DNA of 64,000 nt from Pseudomonas jessenii (GTDB lineage: Bacteria > Pseudomonadota > Gammaproteobacteria > Pseudomonadales > Pseudomonadaceae): the NCBI RefSeq assembly GCF_002236115.1, contig NZ_NIWT01000002.1:558001-622000 (forward strand), in the 5' to 3' direction. This document shows, piece after piece, positions 17,031 to 26,623 of this stretch. The notes beneath the pieces are model-generated. The model was given only the letters and a program-made list of their open reading frames with translations, made no database searches and was not told the DNA's origin. Position numbers and translations under genes: made by a program. Position 1 is the stretch's first letter; each line of letters opens with the position of its first letter.

Positions 17031-17342
17031 GCCTGTCCAGCTACCCGTTCCGCCGCCAGCACCGCCGGTTCCGCCACCGGGCGCACCGGTGCCGCCGCCC
17101 GCGCCACTGCCCGGGCCATTGACGCCGGTGCTGCCGCTTGACGAACCGGGGCTCTGTCCGCGCCCGTTATTACTCGAGGGGTCGCTGGGCCTGTTGTTGT
17201 CTGGCAGCAGAGTTGAATTGCGGGTTGCGCCGGGTGCCGCACCGGTCGCGCCAGGACCATCGCCGGACGCGGCAAGCGTTGCCAGGGACGTCGCCGACAA
17301 CCATCCGGCCATGACCAGCGAAGTCATTTTTCTGTTCACCAT
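17016..17342 (-). CDS. Small secreted Gly/Ser/Pro-rich protein
   Basis: A 108-residue protein with a signal peptide (MVNRKMTSLVMAGWLSATSL, cleavage near LAA at about 23-25). The mature chain is low complexity: a Ser/Asn/Pro middle and a GGTGAPGGGTGGAGGGTG tail. The ATG is preceded by GGGAGA. The function is unknown; such proteins occur singly in Pseudomonas. The stop codon falls within the terminator hairpin, so the mRNA ends abruptly after the ORF. Confidence 0.7.
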   Translation of the reverse strand: MVNRKMTSLVMAGWLSATSLATLAASGDGPGATGAAPGATRNSTLLPDNNRPSDPSSNNGRGQSPGSSSGSTGVNGPGSGAGGGTGAPGGGTGGAGGGTGSWTGKSRQ

Positions 17343-17465
17343 GGTCGTCTCCCGGGATGAGTCGTTACCTGATGTTAGTGTGAAGGGTCACGCGGTTGGT
17401 GCCGCCCCGGTTGACGAGTGGCACGGGGCCTCAGGGGGCCACCGATCCATGGCCAAACGAGAACC

Positions 17466-17557
17466 CTGTGGGAGCGGGCTTGCCCGCGAAAGCGACAGGT
17501 CAGGCAAATGGTTGGCCACTGATACGGCGCCATCGCGAGCAAGCTCGCTCCCACACA
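17466..17557. repeat. REP pair (inverted)
   Basis: A GTGGGAGCGGGCTTGCCCGC unit and an inverse GCGAGCAAGCTCGCTCCCAC unit, facing each other in the 348-base gap before xthA. The two units belong to slightly different core variants. Nothing else was seen in this gap apart from the Gly-rich gene promoter region. Confidence 0.9.
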
Positions 17558-17690
17558 GCTCTCAGCGTCAGCAAGGCCTATGATCGACCAGCTTGCGCTC
17601 AAGGTGCTAGCGCCCCCGGGATCGCTGACGCAACCTGCGAAACCTGCCGGTGTCACACGTCAGGCACCTCGTCCTCAGGAGTGTCCGTTC

Positions 17691-18485
17691 ATGAAAAAGT
17701 TGCGGATCGCCACGTTCAACGTCAATGGCCTGCGCGCACGCCTGCCGAATCTGTTGGCCTGGCTTGAGCGGGAAAAACCGGATATCGCCTGCCTGCAGGA
17801 ATTGAAGGCAGTGGACAGCGCATTCCCGGCGGCTGAGCTTGAAGCGGCCGGCTACGGTGCCATTTGGCAGGGTCAGGCGTCCTGGAACGGCGTGGCGATC
17901 CTGGCGCGGGATGCGCAGCCGCTGGAAAGCCGACGCGGGTTGCCCGGCGATGACAGCGACAACCATAGTCGGTATCTGGAAGCCGCTGTCCACGGAGTTC
18001 TGGTGGGTTGCCTGTATTTGCCCAACGGCAACCCGCAACCGGGGCCGAAATTCGATTACAAGCTGGCGTGGTTCGAACGGCTTATCCGTTACGCGCAGAC
18101 GCTTGAAGGAAGCGAACATCCGGTGGTGCTGGCGGGGGACTACAACGTGGTGCCCACCGACCTGGACATCTACAACCCGCGCTCCTGGCTCAAGGACGCC
18201 TTGCTGCAACCGGAAAGTCGCGAGTGCTACCAACGGTTGCTGGACCAGGGCTGGACCGATTCATTGCGGCACTTGCATCCACAGGATCGGCTCTACACGT
18301 TCTGGGATTATTTCCGTCAGCACTGGCAGAAAAACTCGGGGCTGCGCATTGACCATCTGCTGCTCAACCCGGCCCTGAGTCCGTATCTGCAAGATGCCGG
18401 GGTGGATGCGTGGGTGCGTAACGAGCCCCATGCCAGCGACCACGCGCCCACCTGGATTCAATTGGGCTCGCACAAGCGGCGTTGA
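17691..18485 (+). CDS. xthA: Exodeoxyribonuclease III family AP endonuclease
   Basis: A 264-residue endonuclease/exonuclease/phosphatase-fold enzyme that cleaves DNA at abasic sites. Motifs are ordered as in ExoIII: FNVNGLRARL (9-18), CLQELK with metal-binding Glu37, LYLPNGNP, GDYNVVP, LRIDHLL and a terminal SDHAPTW. The start at 17691 follows CAGGAGTG at good spacing; an in-frame GC-rich extension to 17580 is discounted. Pseudomonas usually has more than one ExoIII-like gene, so whether this is xthA or the paralogue should be set by alignment. Confidence 0.9.
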   Translation: MKKLRIATFNVNGLRARLPNLLAWLEREKPDIACLQELKAVDSAFPAAELEAAGYGAIWQGQASWNGVAILARDAQPLESRRGLPGDDSDNHSRYLEAAVHGVLVGCLYLPNGNPQPGPKFDYKLAWFERLIRYAQTLEGSEHPVVLAGDYNVVPTDLDIYNPRSWLKDALLQPESRECYQRLLDQGWTDSLRHLHPQDRLYTFWDYFRQHWQKNSGLRIDHLLLNPALSPYLQDAGVDAWVRNEPHASDHAPTWIQLGSHKRR

Positions 18486-18598
18486 GTGTTTTCATGCCGG
18501 GTGATTGGCTAAATCAATTGTCGGCGGCAATGCTTGATCCCGTATACATAGCGGCCACTGGCGGAGCAATCCGCCGCTGCGTGCAAAAGGACTGAACG

Positions 18599-19429
18599 AT
18601 GAGCGAGCCACGCCTGACCGACCGTGCTTTGTATCTGCAACGCCTGGGCTTCGATACACCTCCAGCACCGACCCTGGAAACCTTGCGCCAGCTGCAACTG
18701 CGCCATACCGGCGTTTTCCCGTTTGAAAACCTCACCACATTATCCGGCGAGCCGGTGCTGATCGACTTGCCGTCCATAGAGCAGAAGGTCTTGCACGATG
18801 GTCGTGGCGGTTACTGCTACGAACTCAACAACCTGTTCCTGGCCTTGCTACAGGAATTGGGTTTCGACGCCCGTGCCATCAGCGGCCGGGTGGTGATGGG
18901 TCAGCCGGAGGGCTCCTGGACTGCCCGGACCCACCGCCTGAGCCTGGTCATCATCAATGACGTGCGCTACATCACCGACGTCGGCTTCGGCGGCATGGTA
19001 CCGACCGCGCCCCTGTTGCTTGATACCCGCGCCGAACAACCAACCCCGCACGAGTCGTATCGCATCGATCTGCACGTCGACGGCTTTACCCTGCGCGCCA
19101 ACGTTGCGGGTGAATGGCGAGCGATGTACATCTTCGACCTGCAACGCCAGGAAGATATCGATTTTGCTGTGGGCAACTGGTACGTCTCGACCCACCCCGA
19201 GTCGTCTTTCGTCAAGCAGTTGATGGTGGCACGCACCGGGGAGGGGTGGCGACGCACGCTCAACAATGGCAGCTACGCGATTCACCGGATTGGCCATGAC
19301 AGCGAGCGGCGGGAGGTGACGGATGTTCAGGAACTGATTGGCCTGCTGGGCAGCGAGTTCGGCATTCGCGTACCGGAACAGGCGCAATTGGCACGGACTC
19401 TGAAACGATTGATCGCAGCACCGCAGTAA
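18599..19429 (+). CDS. nat: Arylamine N-acetyltransferase
   Basis: A 276-residue cytosolic enzyme transferring acetyl from acetyl-CoA to arylamines and hydrazines. The Cys-His-Asp triad is clear: Cys73 in GRGGYCYELN, His112 in ARTHRLSL, Asp127 in TDVGFGG. The N-terminal FPFENL (40-45) is also typical. It is separated from xthA by 113 bases and from the convergent brnA by a short gap. The physiological substrate is not indicated by context. Confidence 0.93.
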   Translation: MSEPRLTDRALYLQRLGFDTPPAPTLETLRQLQLRHTGVFPFENLTTLSGEPVLIDLPSIEQKVLHDGRGGYCYELNNLFLALLQELGFDARAISGRVVMGQPEGSWTARTHRLSLVIINDVRYITDVGFGGMVPTAPLLLDTRAEQPTPHESYRIDLHVDGFTLRANVAGEWRAMYIFDLQRQEDIDFAVGNWYVSTHPESSFVKQLMVARTGEGWRRTLNNGSYAIHRIGHDSERREVTDVQELIGLLGSEFGIRVPEQAQLARTLKRLIAAPQ

Positions 19430-19484
19430 CAGGCTGATCCTGGACATCGCACAGAGCTGAGCCGATTGATCGGCCCTTTGTGTT

Positions 19485-19790
19485 TCAGGGCCGAACACCC
19501 GGCTCCATCACCCGTTGGATTTCGCGCAAGGCCTCTGCGAGTTTCTGCTCCAGCCCCTTGAGTTCGGCAGGGGTGAGGGTTTGTTTCAGGTGTGCGCTCT
19601 TGCCTTCGTTGAGCAGGGCTCGGCGCAAGGTATTGTTGATCACCGTCTGGTAGCCGTACCCCTCGTGTTCTGCCAGTGCGCGGGCCGCTTCGATGACTGC
19701 ATCATCGAGCATGATGGTAATGCGGGTCTTGCCTTTGGCAGGCGCCACGGCCCCCCGCCTGGCGTTACTGAAATCGTATTCGTCTTTCAT
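19485..19790 (-). CDS. brnA: BrnA-type antitoxin
   Basis: A 101-residue protein encoded immediately downstream (3-base gap) of a BrnT toxin gene. A ribbon-helix-helix segment is visible at about 21-59 (KTRITIMLDDAVIEAARALA and onward, ending TLRRAL), which would bind operator DNA. BrnA neutralises BrnT and represses the operon in the known system. The C-terminal helix (60-95) is charged. The toxin-first gene order is standard for brnTA. Confidence 0.85.
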   Translation of the reverse strand: MKDEYDFSNARRGAVAPAKGKTRITIMLDDAVIEAARALAEHEGYGYQTVINNTLRRALLNEGKSAHLKQTLTPAELKGLEQKLAEALREIQRVMEPGVRP

Positions 19791-19793
19791 CGG

Positions 19794-20075
19794 TCATGCC
19801 TCCAGGTACTGACGACGCTCGCTTTTGGTGGCGATGCGCGCGGAAATGATTCGAACGAAATTCGGATCGCGGTGGGTGTACACGACAACCAGCAACCGGC
19901 CTTTGGCGTCCAGCCCCATGGTGATCCAGCGTTGTTCATCATGGTGATTGTCCTCGATGGTCAGCGCTCGCTCGTCATGGAATACCGGTTCAGTCTCTGC
20001 GAGGCTGATGCCTTGGTGCTTGAGTTTGTTGGCTGCGTTCTTGGCCTTGTGGAACTGAATTTCGAATGACTTCAT
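19794..20075 (-). CDS. brnT: BrnT-type ribonuclease toxin
   Basis: A 93-residue protein of the BrnT family, RelE-fold ribonucleases that arrest translation. Family landmarks: FEIQFHKAKNAANKLKHQGI at the N-terminus, an EPVFHDERAL segment, RWITMGLDAKGRLLVVVYTH, and the terminal RIISARIATKSERRQYLEA. Upstream of the ATG is an AT-rich stretch with weak Shine-Dalgarno, which may form the autoregulated promoter. It forms the operon with brnA. Confidence 0.9.
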   Translation of the reverse strand: MKSFEIQFHKAKNAANKLKHQGISLAETEPVFHDERALTIEDNHHDEQRWITMGLDAKGRLLVVVYTHRDPNFVRIISARIATKSERRQYLEA

Positions 20076-20099
20076 TATGCATACTTTATATGTATATAG
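20076..20099 (-). promoter_or_regulatory. Putative brnTA promoter/operator
   Basis: An AT-rich segment with imperfect inverted ATAC...GTAT arms and a TATATA hexamer abuts the brnT ATG. BrnA-type repressors bind such sites; no experimental support. Confidence 0.35.
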
Positions 20100-20250
20100 A
20101 AGAGGCGGGCCTTACCGATGGTCGCCAGGAATTCAAAAGACTAGTCAGCACGCGGGTGTGGGCGGCGAGGGATGTATTTCAAGGTTTTTGGCGTGGCCAG
20201 GAGGGTGGGTGTCAGGCGGAAATGGACAAGTATCCATTTTGTGACTGATA

Positions 20251-20264
20251 AGTTGTATACAACT
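20251..20264. promoter_or_regulatory. Palindromic operator upstream of NCS2 permease
   Basis: AGTTGTATACAACT is a perfect 14-base palindrome 66 bases before the permease ATG. Its core TTGTATACAA is typical of GntR/FCD regulators. A weaker related block (TTGCATACAG) lies at 20287-20296. Purine-responsive control is inferred from the gene it precedes. Confidence 0.5.
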
Positions 20265-20329
20265 CTATAGACATTTGTCCTATGTCTTGCATACAGTGTG
20301 CGCATAACAAAAACCAGGGAACCCCCTCC

Positions 20330-21847
20330 ATGAAAACGCCCCATGTTTCACACCAACGGCCCGAGGACGAAAATCTTGGGATCGGCGCGAATATGGCTTA
20401 TGGCCTGCAACATGTTCTGACCATGTATGGCGGTATCGTCGCGGTGCCATTGATCATCGGCCAGGCGGCCGGGCTCTCGCCGGCGGACATCGGTTTGTTG
20501 ATTGCTGCTTCATTGTTTGCGGGGGGGCTGGCAACACTGCTGCAAACCCTGGGTTTACCGTTTTTTGGTTGTCAATTGCCGCTGGTGCAGGGCGTATCCT
20601 TCTCCGGCGTCGCGACCATGGTGGCGATTGTCAGCAGTGGCGGGGAGGGCGGGTTTCAATCGGTGCTGGGGGCGGTGATAGCGGCGTCCCTGATCGGGTT
20701 GCTGATAACCCCGGTGTTCTCGCGTATCACCAAGTTCTTCCCGCCGCTGGTGACCGGCATTGTGATTACCACCATTGGCCTGACGCTGATGCCGGTAGCC
20801 GCGCGCTGGGCAATGGGCGGCAACAGCCATGCGCCGGACTTCGGCAGCACGGCGAACATCGGTCTGGCGGCGGTAACGCTGGTGCTGGTACTGCTGCTGA
20901 GCAAAATCGGCAGTGCGACCATCTCTCGCCTGTCGATTCTGTTGGCCATGGTCATTGGTACGGTGATCGCGGTGTTCCTTGGCATGGCGGATTTCTCGTC
21001 CGTAACCCAGGGCCCGATGTTCGGCTTCCCGACGCCGTTCCACTTCGGCATGCCGACCTTTCACTTTGCTGCGATCCTGTCGATGTGCATCGTGGTGATG
21101 GTGACGCTGGTGGAGACCTCGGCGGACATTCTGGCCGTCGGCGAGATCATCGGCACCAAGGTTGACTCCAAGCGCCTGGGCAACGGTCTGCGCGCCGACA
21201 TGCTGTCGAGCATGTTCGCGCCGATCTTCGGTTCCTTCACCCAGAGCGCCTTCGCCCAGAACGTCGGTCTGGTGGCGGTCACCGGCATCAAGAGCCGCTA
21301 CGTGGTGGCAACCGGCGGTCTGTTCCTGGTGATCCTCGGTCTGCTGCCCTTCATGGGCCGGGTCATCGCCGCCGTACCGACCTCCGTATTGGGTGGCGCT
21401 GGCATCGTGCTGTTCGGTACCGTCGCGGCCAGCGGCATTCGGACCTTGTCCAAGGTCGACTACCGCAACAACGTCAACCTGATCATCGTCGCGACCTCGA
21501 TTGGCTTCGGCATGATCCCGATCGCGGCACCTAGCTTCTACGATCACTTCCCGAGCTGGTTCGCGACCATTTTCCATTCGGGCATCAGTTCTTCGGCAAT
21601 CATGGCCATCGTGCTGAACCTGACCTTCAACCATCTGACTGCCGGTAACTCCGACCAGCAATCGGTGTTTGCGGCCGGTACCGAGCGGGTGCTGCGTTAT
21701 CAGGATCTGGCGGCGTTGCGTGAAGGGGACTACTTCAGCGACGGTAAACTGCACGATTGCGACGGCAAGGAGATTCCGGTGCTGGAATCGGAACATGGCG
21801 TGGCAGAACCACGGGCGGTCCACACGAAAAGCAGTGAGCATGTCTGA
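20330..21847 (+). CDS. NCS2 family nucleobase:cation symporter (uric acid/xanthine type)
   Basis: A 505-residue inner-membrane permease with about 14 hydrophobic segments. NCS2 signature motifs are visible: YGLQHVLTMYGGIVAVPLII near the N-terminus and ETSADILAVGEIIG before the QSAFAQNVG segment, as in the XanQ/UacT (xanthine/urate) branch rather than UraA. The ATG at 20330 has CCAGGGAA upstream; a 16-residue extension to 20282 would overlap the presumed promoter. It stands alone behind a palindromic operator and ends at a strong terminator. The substrate is an inference from motifs. Confidence 0.88.
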   Translation: MKTPHVSHQRPEDENLGIGANMAYGLQHVLTMYGGIVAVPLIIGQAAGLSPADIGLLIAASLFAGGLATLLQTLGLPFFGCQLPLVQGVSFSGVATMVAIVSSGGEGGFQSVLGAVIAASLIGLLITPVFSRITKFFPPLVTGIVITTIGLTLMPVAARWAMGGNSHAPDFGSTANIGLAAVTLVLVLLLSKIGSATISRLSILLAMVIGTVIAVFLGMADFSSVTQGPMFGFPTPFHFGMPTFHFAAILSMCIVVMVTLVETSADILAVGEIIGTKVDSKRLGNGLRADMLSSMFAPIFGSFTQSAFAQNVGLVAVTGIKSRYVVATGGLFLVILGLLPFMGRVIAAVPTSVLGGAGIVLFGTVAASGIRTLSKVDYRNNVNLIIVATSIGFGMIPIAAPSFYDHFPSWFATIFHSGISSSAIMAIVLNLTFNHLTAGNSDQQSVFAAGTERVLRYQDLAALREGDYFSDGKLHDCDGKEIPVLESEHGVAEPRAVHTKSSEHV

Positions 21848-21862
21848 CGTTCACGGCAACTG

Positions 21863-21904
21863 AAAAAAGCCGATCTGTCGAATAGACAGATCGGCTTTTT
21901 GCTT
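21863..21904 (+). terminator. Intrinsic terminator after NCS2 permease
   Basis: AAAAAGCCGATCTGTC pairs with GACAGATCGGCTTTTT around a short loop, followed by T-rich sequence. Confidence 0.9.
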
Positions 21905-21932
21905 TTCAGGCGTTGGCTTTTCAATCGACCAC

Positions 21933-21970
21933 AAAAAAGCCCCTGGATCTTTCGATTCAGGGGCTTTTCG
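21933..21970 (-). terminator. Terminator downstream of tRNA-Asn
   Basis: AAAAGCCCCTGGA pairs with TTCAGGGGCTTTT; A-runs on the left provide the T-tract for leftward transcription from the tRNA-Asn gene. Confidence 0.8.
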
Positions 21971-21981
21971 ATGTTGCTGTC

Positions 21982-22057
<76 letters not shown>

Positions 22058-22066
22058 ATGGCGCGT

Positions 22067-22094
22067 ATCTTACTGATTCAAAAAGAGAAGTCAA
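22067..22094 (-). promoter_or_regulatory. tRNA-Asn promoter
   Basis: On the minus strand, TTGACT (22089-22094) and TAAGAT (22067-22072) are 16 bases apart, upstream of the tRNA, with a GC-rich discriminator. Confidence 0.8.
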
Positions 22095-22284
22095 GCACCG
22101 AATAACAATTTGAGCGAATCATCGGGACGGGCGGTGGTTTAGCGGCGATTGGCGGTTACCAGGATCGCCCCAGAGGTCTACCATGGCTGCCCGGAAGTGG
22201 TGACACGCGCTGCCGGCCATTCGCCGAAAAGGTACGCGCCATGAATCATTTGACCCTCACACCTCGACACCACGGGATGCACCC

Positions 22285-22515
22285 ATGAGCATCTCTCAGA
22301 TCAGCCTGCCCAAAGGTGTCAGCCCCCACGCCGAAAAGTTGTTCGACGCCATCACTCAGGCCGGCACCGCTGAAGCATTGAACCGTGCTGGCGGCAAGGC
22401 CGAAGGTTTTGTCCTGGGCCTGGAAAGCACTAAAGCGATCAAGAGCCAGGTCGCTGAATCGCTGTATGTCGCCTACGACGACGCTGCCAGCCAGCGTGCG
22501 ACCGAACTGGCTTAA
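22285..22515 (+). CDS. Small hypothetical protein
   Basis: A 76-residue soluble protein, MSISQISLPKGVSPHAEKLF and onward, predicted all-helical and not recognised. It has no signal peptide. Coding-like composition and a compact convergent overlap with the next gene support it as real. The ribosome binding site is modest (GGGATG about 7 bases before the ATG). It lies behind the divergent tRNA-Asn promoter region. Confidence 0.6.
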   Translation: MSISQISLPKGVSPHAEKLFDAITQAGTAEALNRAGGKAEGFVLGLESTKAIKSQVAESLYVAYDDAASQRATELA

Positions 22516-22721
22516 CCGCCGAAGGTAATCGTGCCAAGCATCAGTTTGGCGTAGAGCGCCGTGGCACCCAATTGCACCAGCCATAGGGCCAGGCCGCCGA
22601 GAAACACACCGGCGGCCACTTGCATCACCAGGTTGTTGCCGCGTTTTGCCGGGGCGCGGGGGGTGAAGTGATCCAGGTCATCCAGGTCATCGCGGTCGGC
22701 GCGCAGGTCATCGTTTTTCAT
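22512..22721 (-). CDS. Small single-pass membrane protein
   Basis: A 69-residue protein with an acidic N-terminus (NDDLRADRDDLDDLDHF), a basic APAKRG linker, and one membrane helix at about 33-58. Not recognised. Its stop codon overlaps the stop of the convergent 22285 gene by 4 bases. A GAGAA site precedes the ATG. Function unknown. Confidence 0.6.
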   Translation of the reverse strand: MKNDDLRADRDDLDDLDHFTPRAPAKRGNNLVMQVAAGVFLGGLALWLVQLGATALYAKLMLGTITFGG

Positions 22722-22756
22722 GTGGGTTCTCGCAGGAATTCCAGGGTGTATTCAAA

Positions 22757-22849
22757 CCTGTGGGAGCGAGCTTGCTCGCGATGAGGGCATCACATTCAAC
22801 ATTGATGTTGGCAGGACAATCGCTATCGCGAGCAAGCTCGCTCCCACAG
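22757..22849. repeat. REP pair (inverted)
   Basis: Two facing units of the GTGGGAGCGAGCTTGCTCGC type about 45 bases apart, between two leftward genes. Confidence 0.9.
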
Positions 22850-22911
22850 TGGATAGTTGTGTGCAGTTTAGAGGGCTCGCTCTAGTTGCCGAAAATTATC
22901 TGTGACAAATA

Positions 22912-22946
22912 AAAAACGGGAAGCCACATGGCTTCCCGTTTTTCAT
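22912..22946 (-). terminator. Terminator of aminotransferase gene
   Basis: AAAAACGGGAAGCC pairs with GGCTTCCCGTTTTT around a 4-base loop, just past the aminotransferase stop codon on the leftward strand. Confidence 0.9.
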
Positions 22947-22958
22947 TTCAAGGTGTCA

Positions 22959-24155
22959 TCAGATGACTTGGACGATAGCGTCCGTCACAACCTTGATGTT
23001 GCTCTGGTTCAACGCGGCCACGCAGATGCGGCCGGTGTCCAGGGCGTAGATGCCGAACTCGTTGCGCAGGCGGTGAACTTGCTCAACCGTCAGGCCGGAG
23101 TAGGAGAACATGCCGCACTGACGACCGACGAAGCTGAAATCGCGCTGAGGCGCTTTTTGTGCCAGCAGGTCGACCATCTGGGTACGCATGCCACGAATGC
23201 GCAGGCGCATTTCGGCCAGTTCGGCTTCCCACTGGGCGCGCAGTTCCGGGCTGTTCAGCACTGCAGCGACAACGCTGGCACCGTGGGTCGGCGGGTTGGA
23301 GTAGTTGGTGCGGATCACGCGTTTGACTTGCGACAACACGCGCGCGCTTTCTTCTTTCGATTCGCTGACGATCGACAGGGCACCCACGCGCTCGCCGTAC
23401 AGCGAGAACGACTTGGAGAAGGAGCTGGAGGCGAAGAAAGTCAGGCCCGACTCGGCAAACAGGCGTACGGCAGCGGCGTCTTCGTCGATGCCATCGCCGA
23501 AGCCCTGGTAGGCCATGTCGAGGAACGGCACGTGGCCTTTGGCTTTGACCACGTCCAGGACGTTTTTCCAGTCCGCCGGGCTCAGGTCCACGCCGGTCGG
23601 GTTATGGCAGCAGGCATGCAGCACAATGATCGAGCCGTTTGGCAGCGCGTTCAGGTCTTCCAGCATGCCGGTACGGTTCACGTCGTGGGTCGCGGCGTCG
23701 TAGTAACGGTAGTTCTGCACCGGGAAACCGGCGGTTTCGAACAGCGCGCGGTGGTTTTCCCAGCTCGGGTCGCTGATCGCCACAACGGCGTTCGGCAGCA
23801 GTTGCTTGAGGAAGTCGGCACCGATTTTCAGTGCGCCAGTACCGCCAACGGCCTGGGTGGTGATTACACGGCCGGCAGCGATCAGTGGCGAATCATTGCC
23901 GAACAGCAGCTTTTGCACAGCCTGGTCGTAGGCGGCGATACCGTCGATTGGCAGGTAGCCACGGGAAACGTGTTGAGCGGCGCGAATGGTTTCGGCTTCG
24001 ACAACGGCGCGCAGGAGTGGAATTCGCCCCTCCTCGTTGCAGTAAACACCGACCCCCAGGTTGACTTTGTTGGTCCGGGTATCGGCGTTGAATGCTTCGT
24101 TGAGGCCCAGGATTGGATCGCGTGGTGCCATTTCGACAGCGGAGAACAGGCTCAT
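22959..24155 (-). CDS. Aromatic/aspartate aminotransferase (class I)
   Basis: A 398-residue PLP enzyme of the AspC/TyrB subgroup. The start MSLFSAVEMAPRDPILGLNE is characteristic of AspC/TyrB. HNPTGVD, DMAYQGFGDG and the Schiff-base SSSFSKSF with Lys248 are all present. It transfers amino groups between aspartate or aromatic amino acids and 2-oxoglutarate in the cytosol. It is divergent from uvrB across a 335-base gap and ends at a strong terminator. TyrB versus AspC specificity cannot be settled by eye. Confidence 0.92.
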   Translation of the reverse strand: MSLFSAVEMAPRDPILGLNEAFNADTRTNKVNLGVGVYCNEEGRIPLLRAVVEAETIRAAQHVSRGYLPIDGIAAYDQAVQKLLFGNDSPLIAAGRVITTQAVGGTGALKIGADFLKQLLPNAVVAISDPSWENHRALFETAGFPVQNYRYYDAATHDVNRTGMLEDLNALPNGSIIVLHACCHNPTGVDLSPADWKNVLDVVKAKGHVPFLDMAYQGFGDGIDEDAAAVRLFAESGLTFFASSSFSKSFSLYGERVGALSIVSESKEESARVLSQVKRVIRTNYSNPPTHGASVVAAVLNSPELRAQWEAELAEMRLRIRGMRTQMVDLLAQKAPQRDFSFVGRQCGMFSYSGLTVEQVHRLRNEFGIYALDTGRICVAALNQSNIKVVTDAIVQVI

Positions 24156-24490
24156 TATTGCGGCGGCTCTGAATGGAGTGTGGAGGGACGTGTCGCGCTC
24201 CAGCCGAATGCACTAGAGCGGTGCACAAACGGGGAGCTAGTATAGAGGCCATCCGCGATCAATGGCGACAGGCTATTCGGCTTTTAAGGTAAGTTTTTCC
24301 GATTATTTTGCGACCGTTAGTCGAAAGGCGTCGGCAAAGGTTTTGCGCGATGTAGGACGTTTGCCTTGAAAGCACTGGCAATCGGCTCCACATTGAGCAC
24401 AATCCAGTTTTTTCTTCGGGCGACATCGGTCGTTTGCGGTCTTTCTCGTTCGTGCCGGTTTTGCCGGCAAGAGTGATCCAGAGGTATTTC
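24156..24490. other. Divergent promoter region aminotransferase/uvrB
   Basis: A 335-base stretch with no convincing ORF. I looked for a LexA box (CTGT-N8-ACAG) ahead of uvrB and found none. A leftward promoter must lie near 24230 and a rightward one near 24400. Confidence 0.4.
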
Positions 24491-26506
<2,016 letters not shown>

Positions 26507-26525
26507 TTTGTAGTGTCTGAACTGG

Positions 26526-26598
26526 CCTCATCGCGAGCAAGCTCGCTCCCACAAGGTTCGGTGTGATCCCTGTGGGAGCGAGCTTGCTCGCGATGAGA
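26526..26598. repeat. REP pair (inverted)
   Basis: Two closely spaced units (about 19 bases apart) with cores GCGAGCAAGCTCGCTCCCAC and its inverse, between the convergent uvrB and MFS genes. Confidence 0.9.
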
Positions 26599-26623
26599 CC
26601 GGTCAGGGCGCTGCAAGTATCAA

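Noticed and set aside
20555..21841. Open frame of 428 codons opposite the NCS2 permease
   Set aside because: Shadow; the product is His/Asp/Arg-rich without membrane segments or known motifs.
24156..24490. LexA box upstream of uvrB
   Set aside because: No CTGT-N8-ACAG match was found; uvrB need not be SOS-regulated in Pseudomonas.
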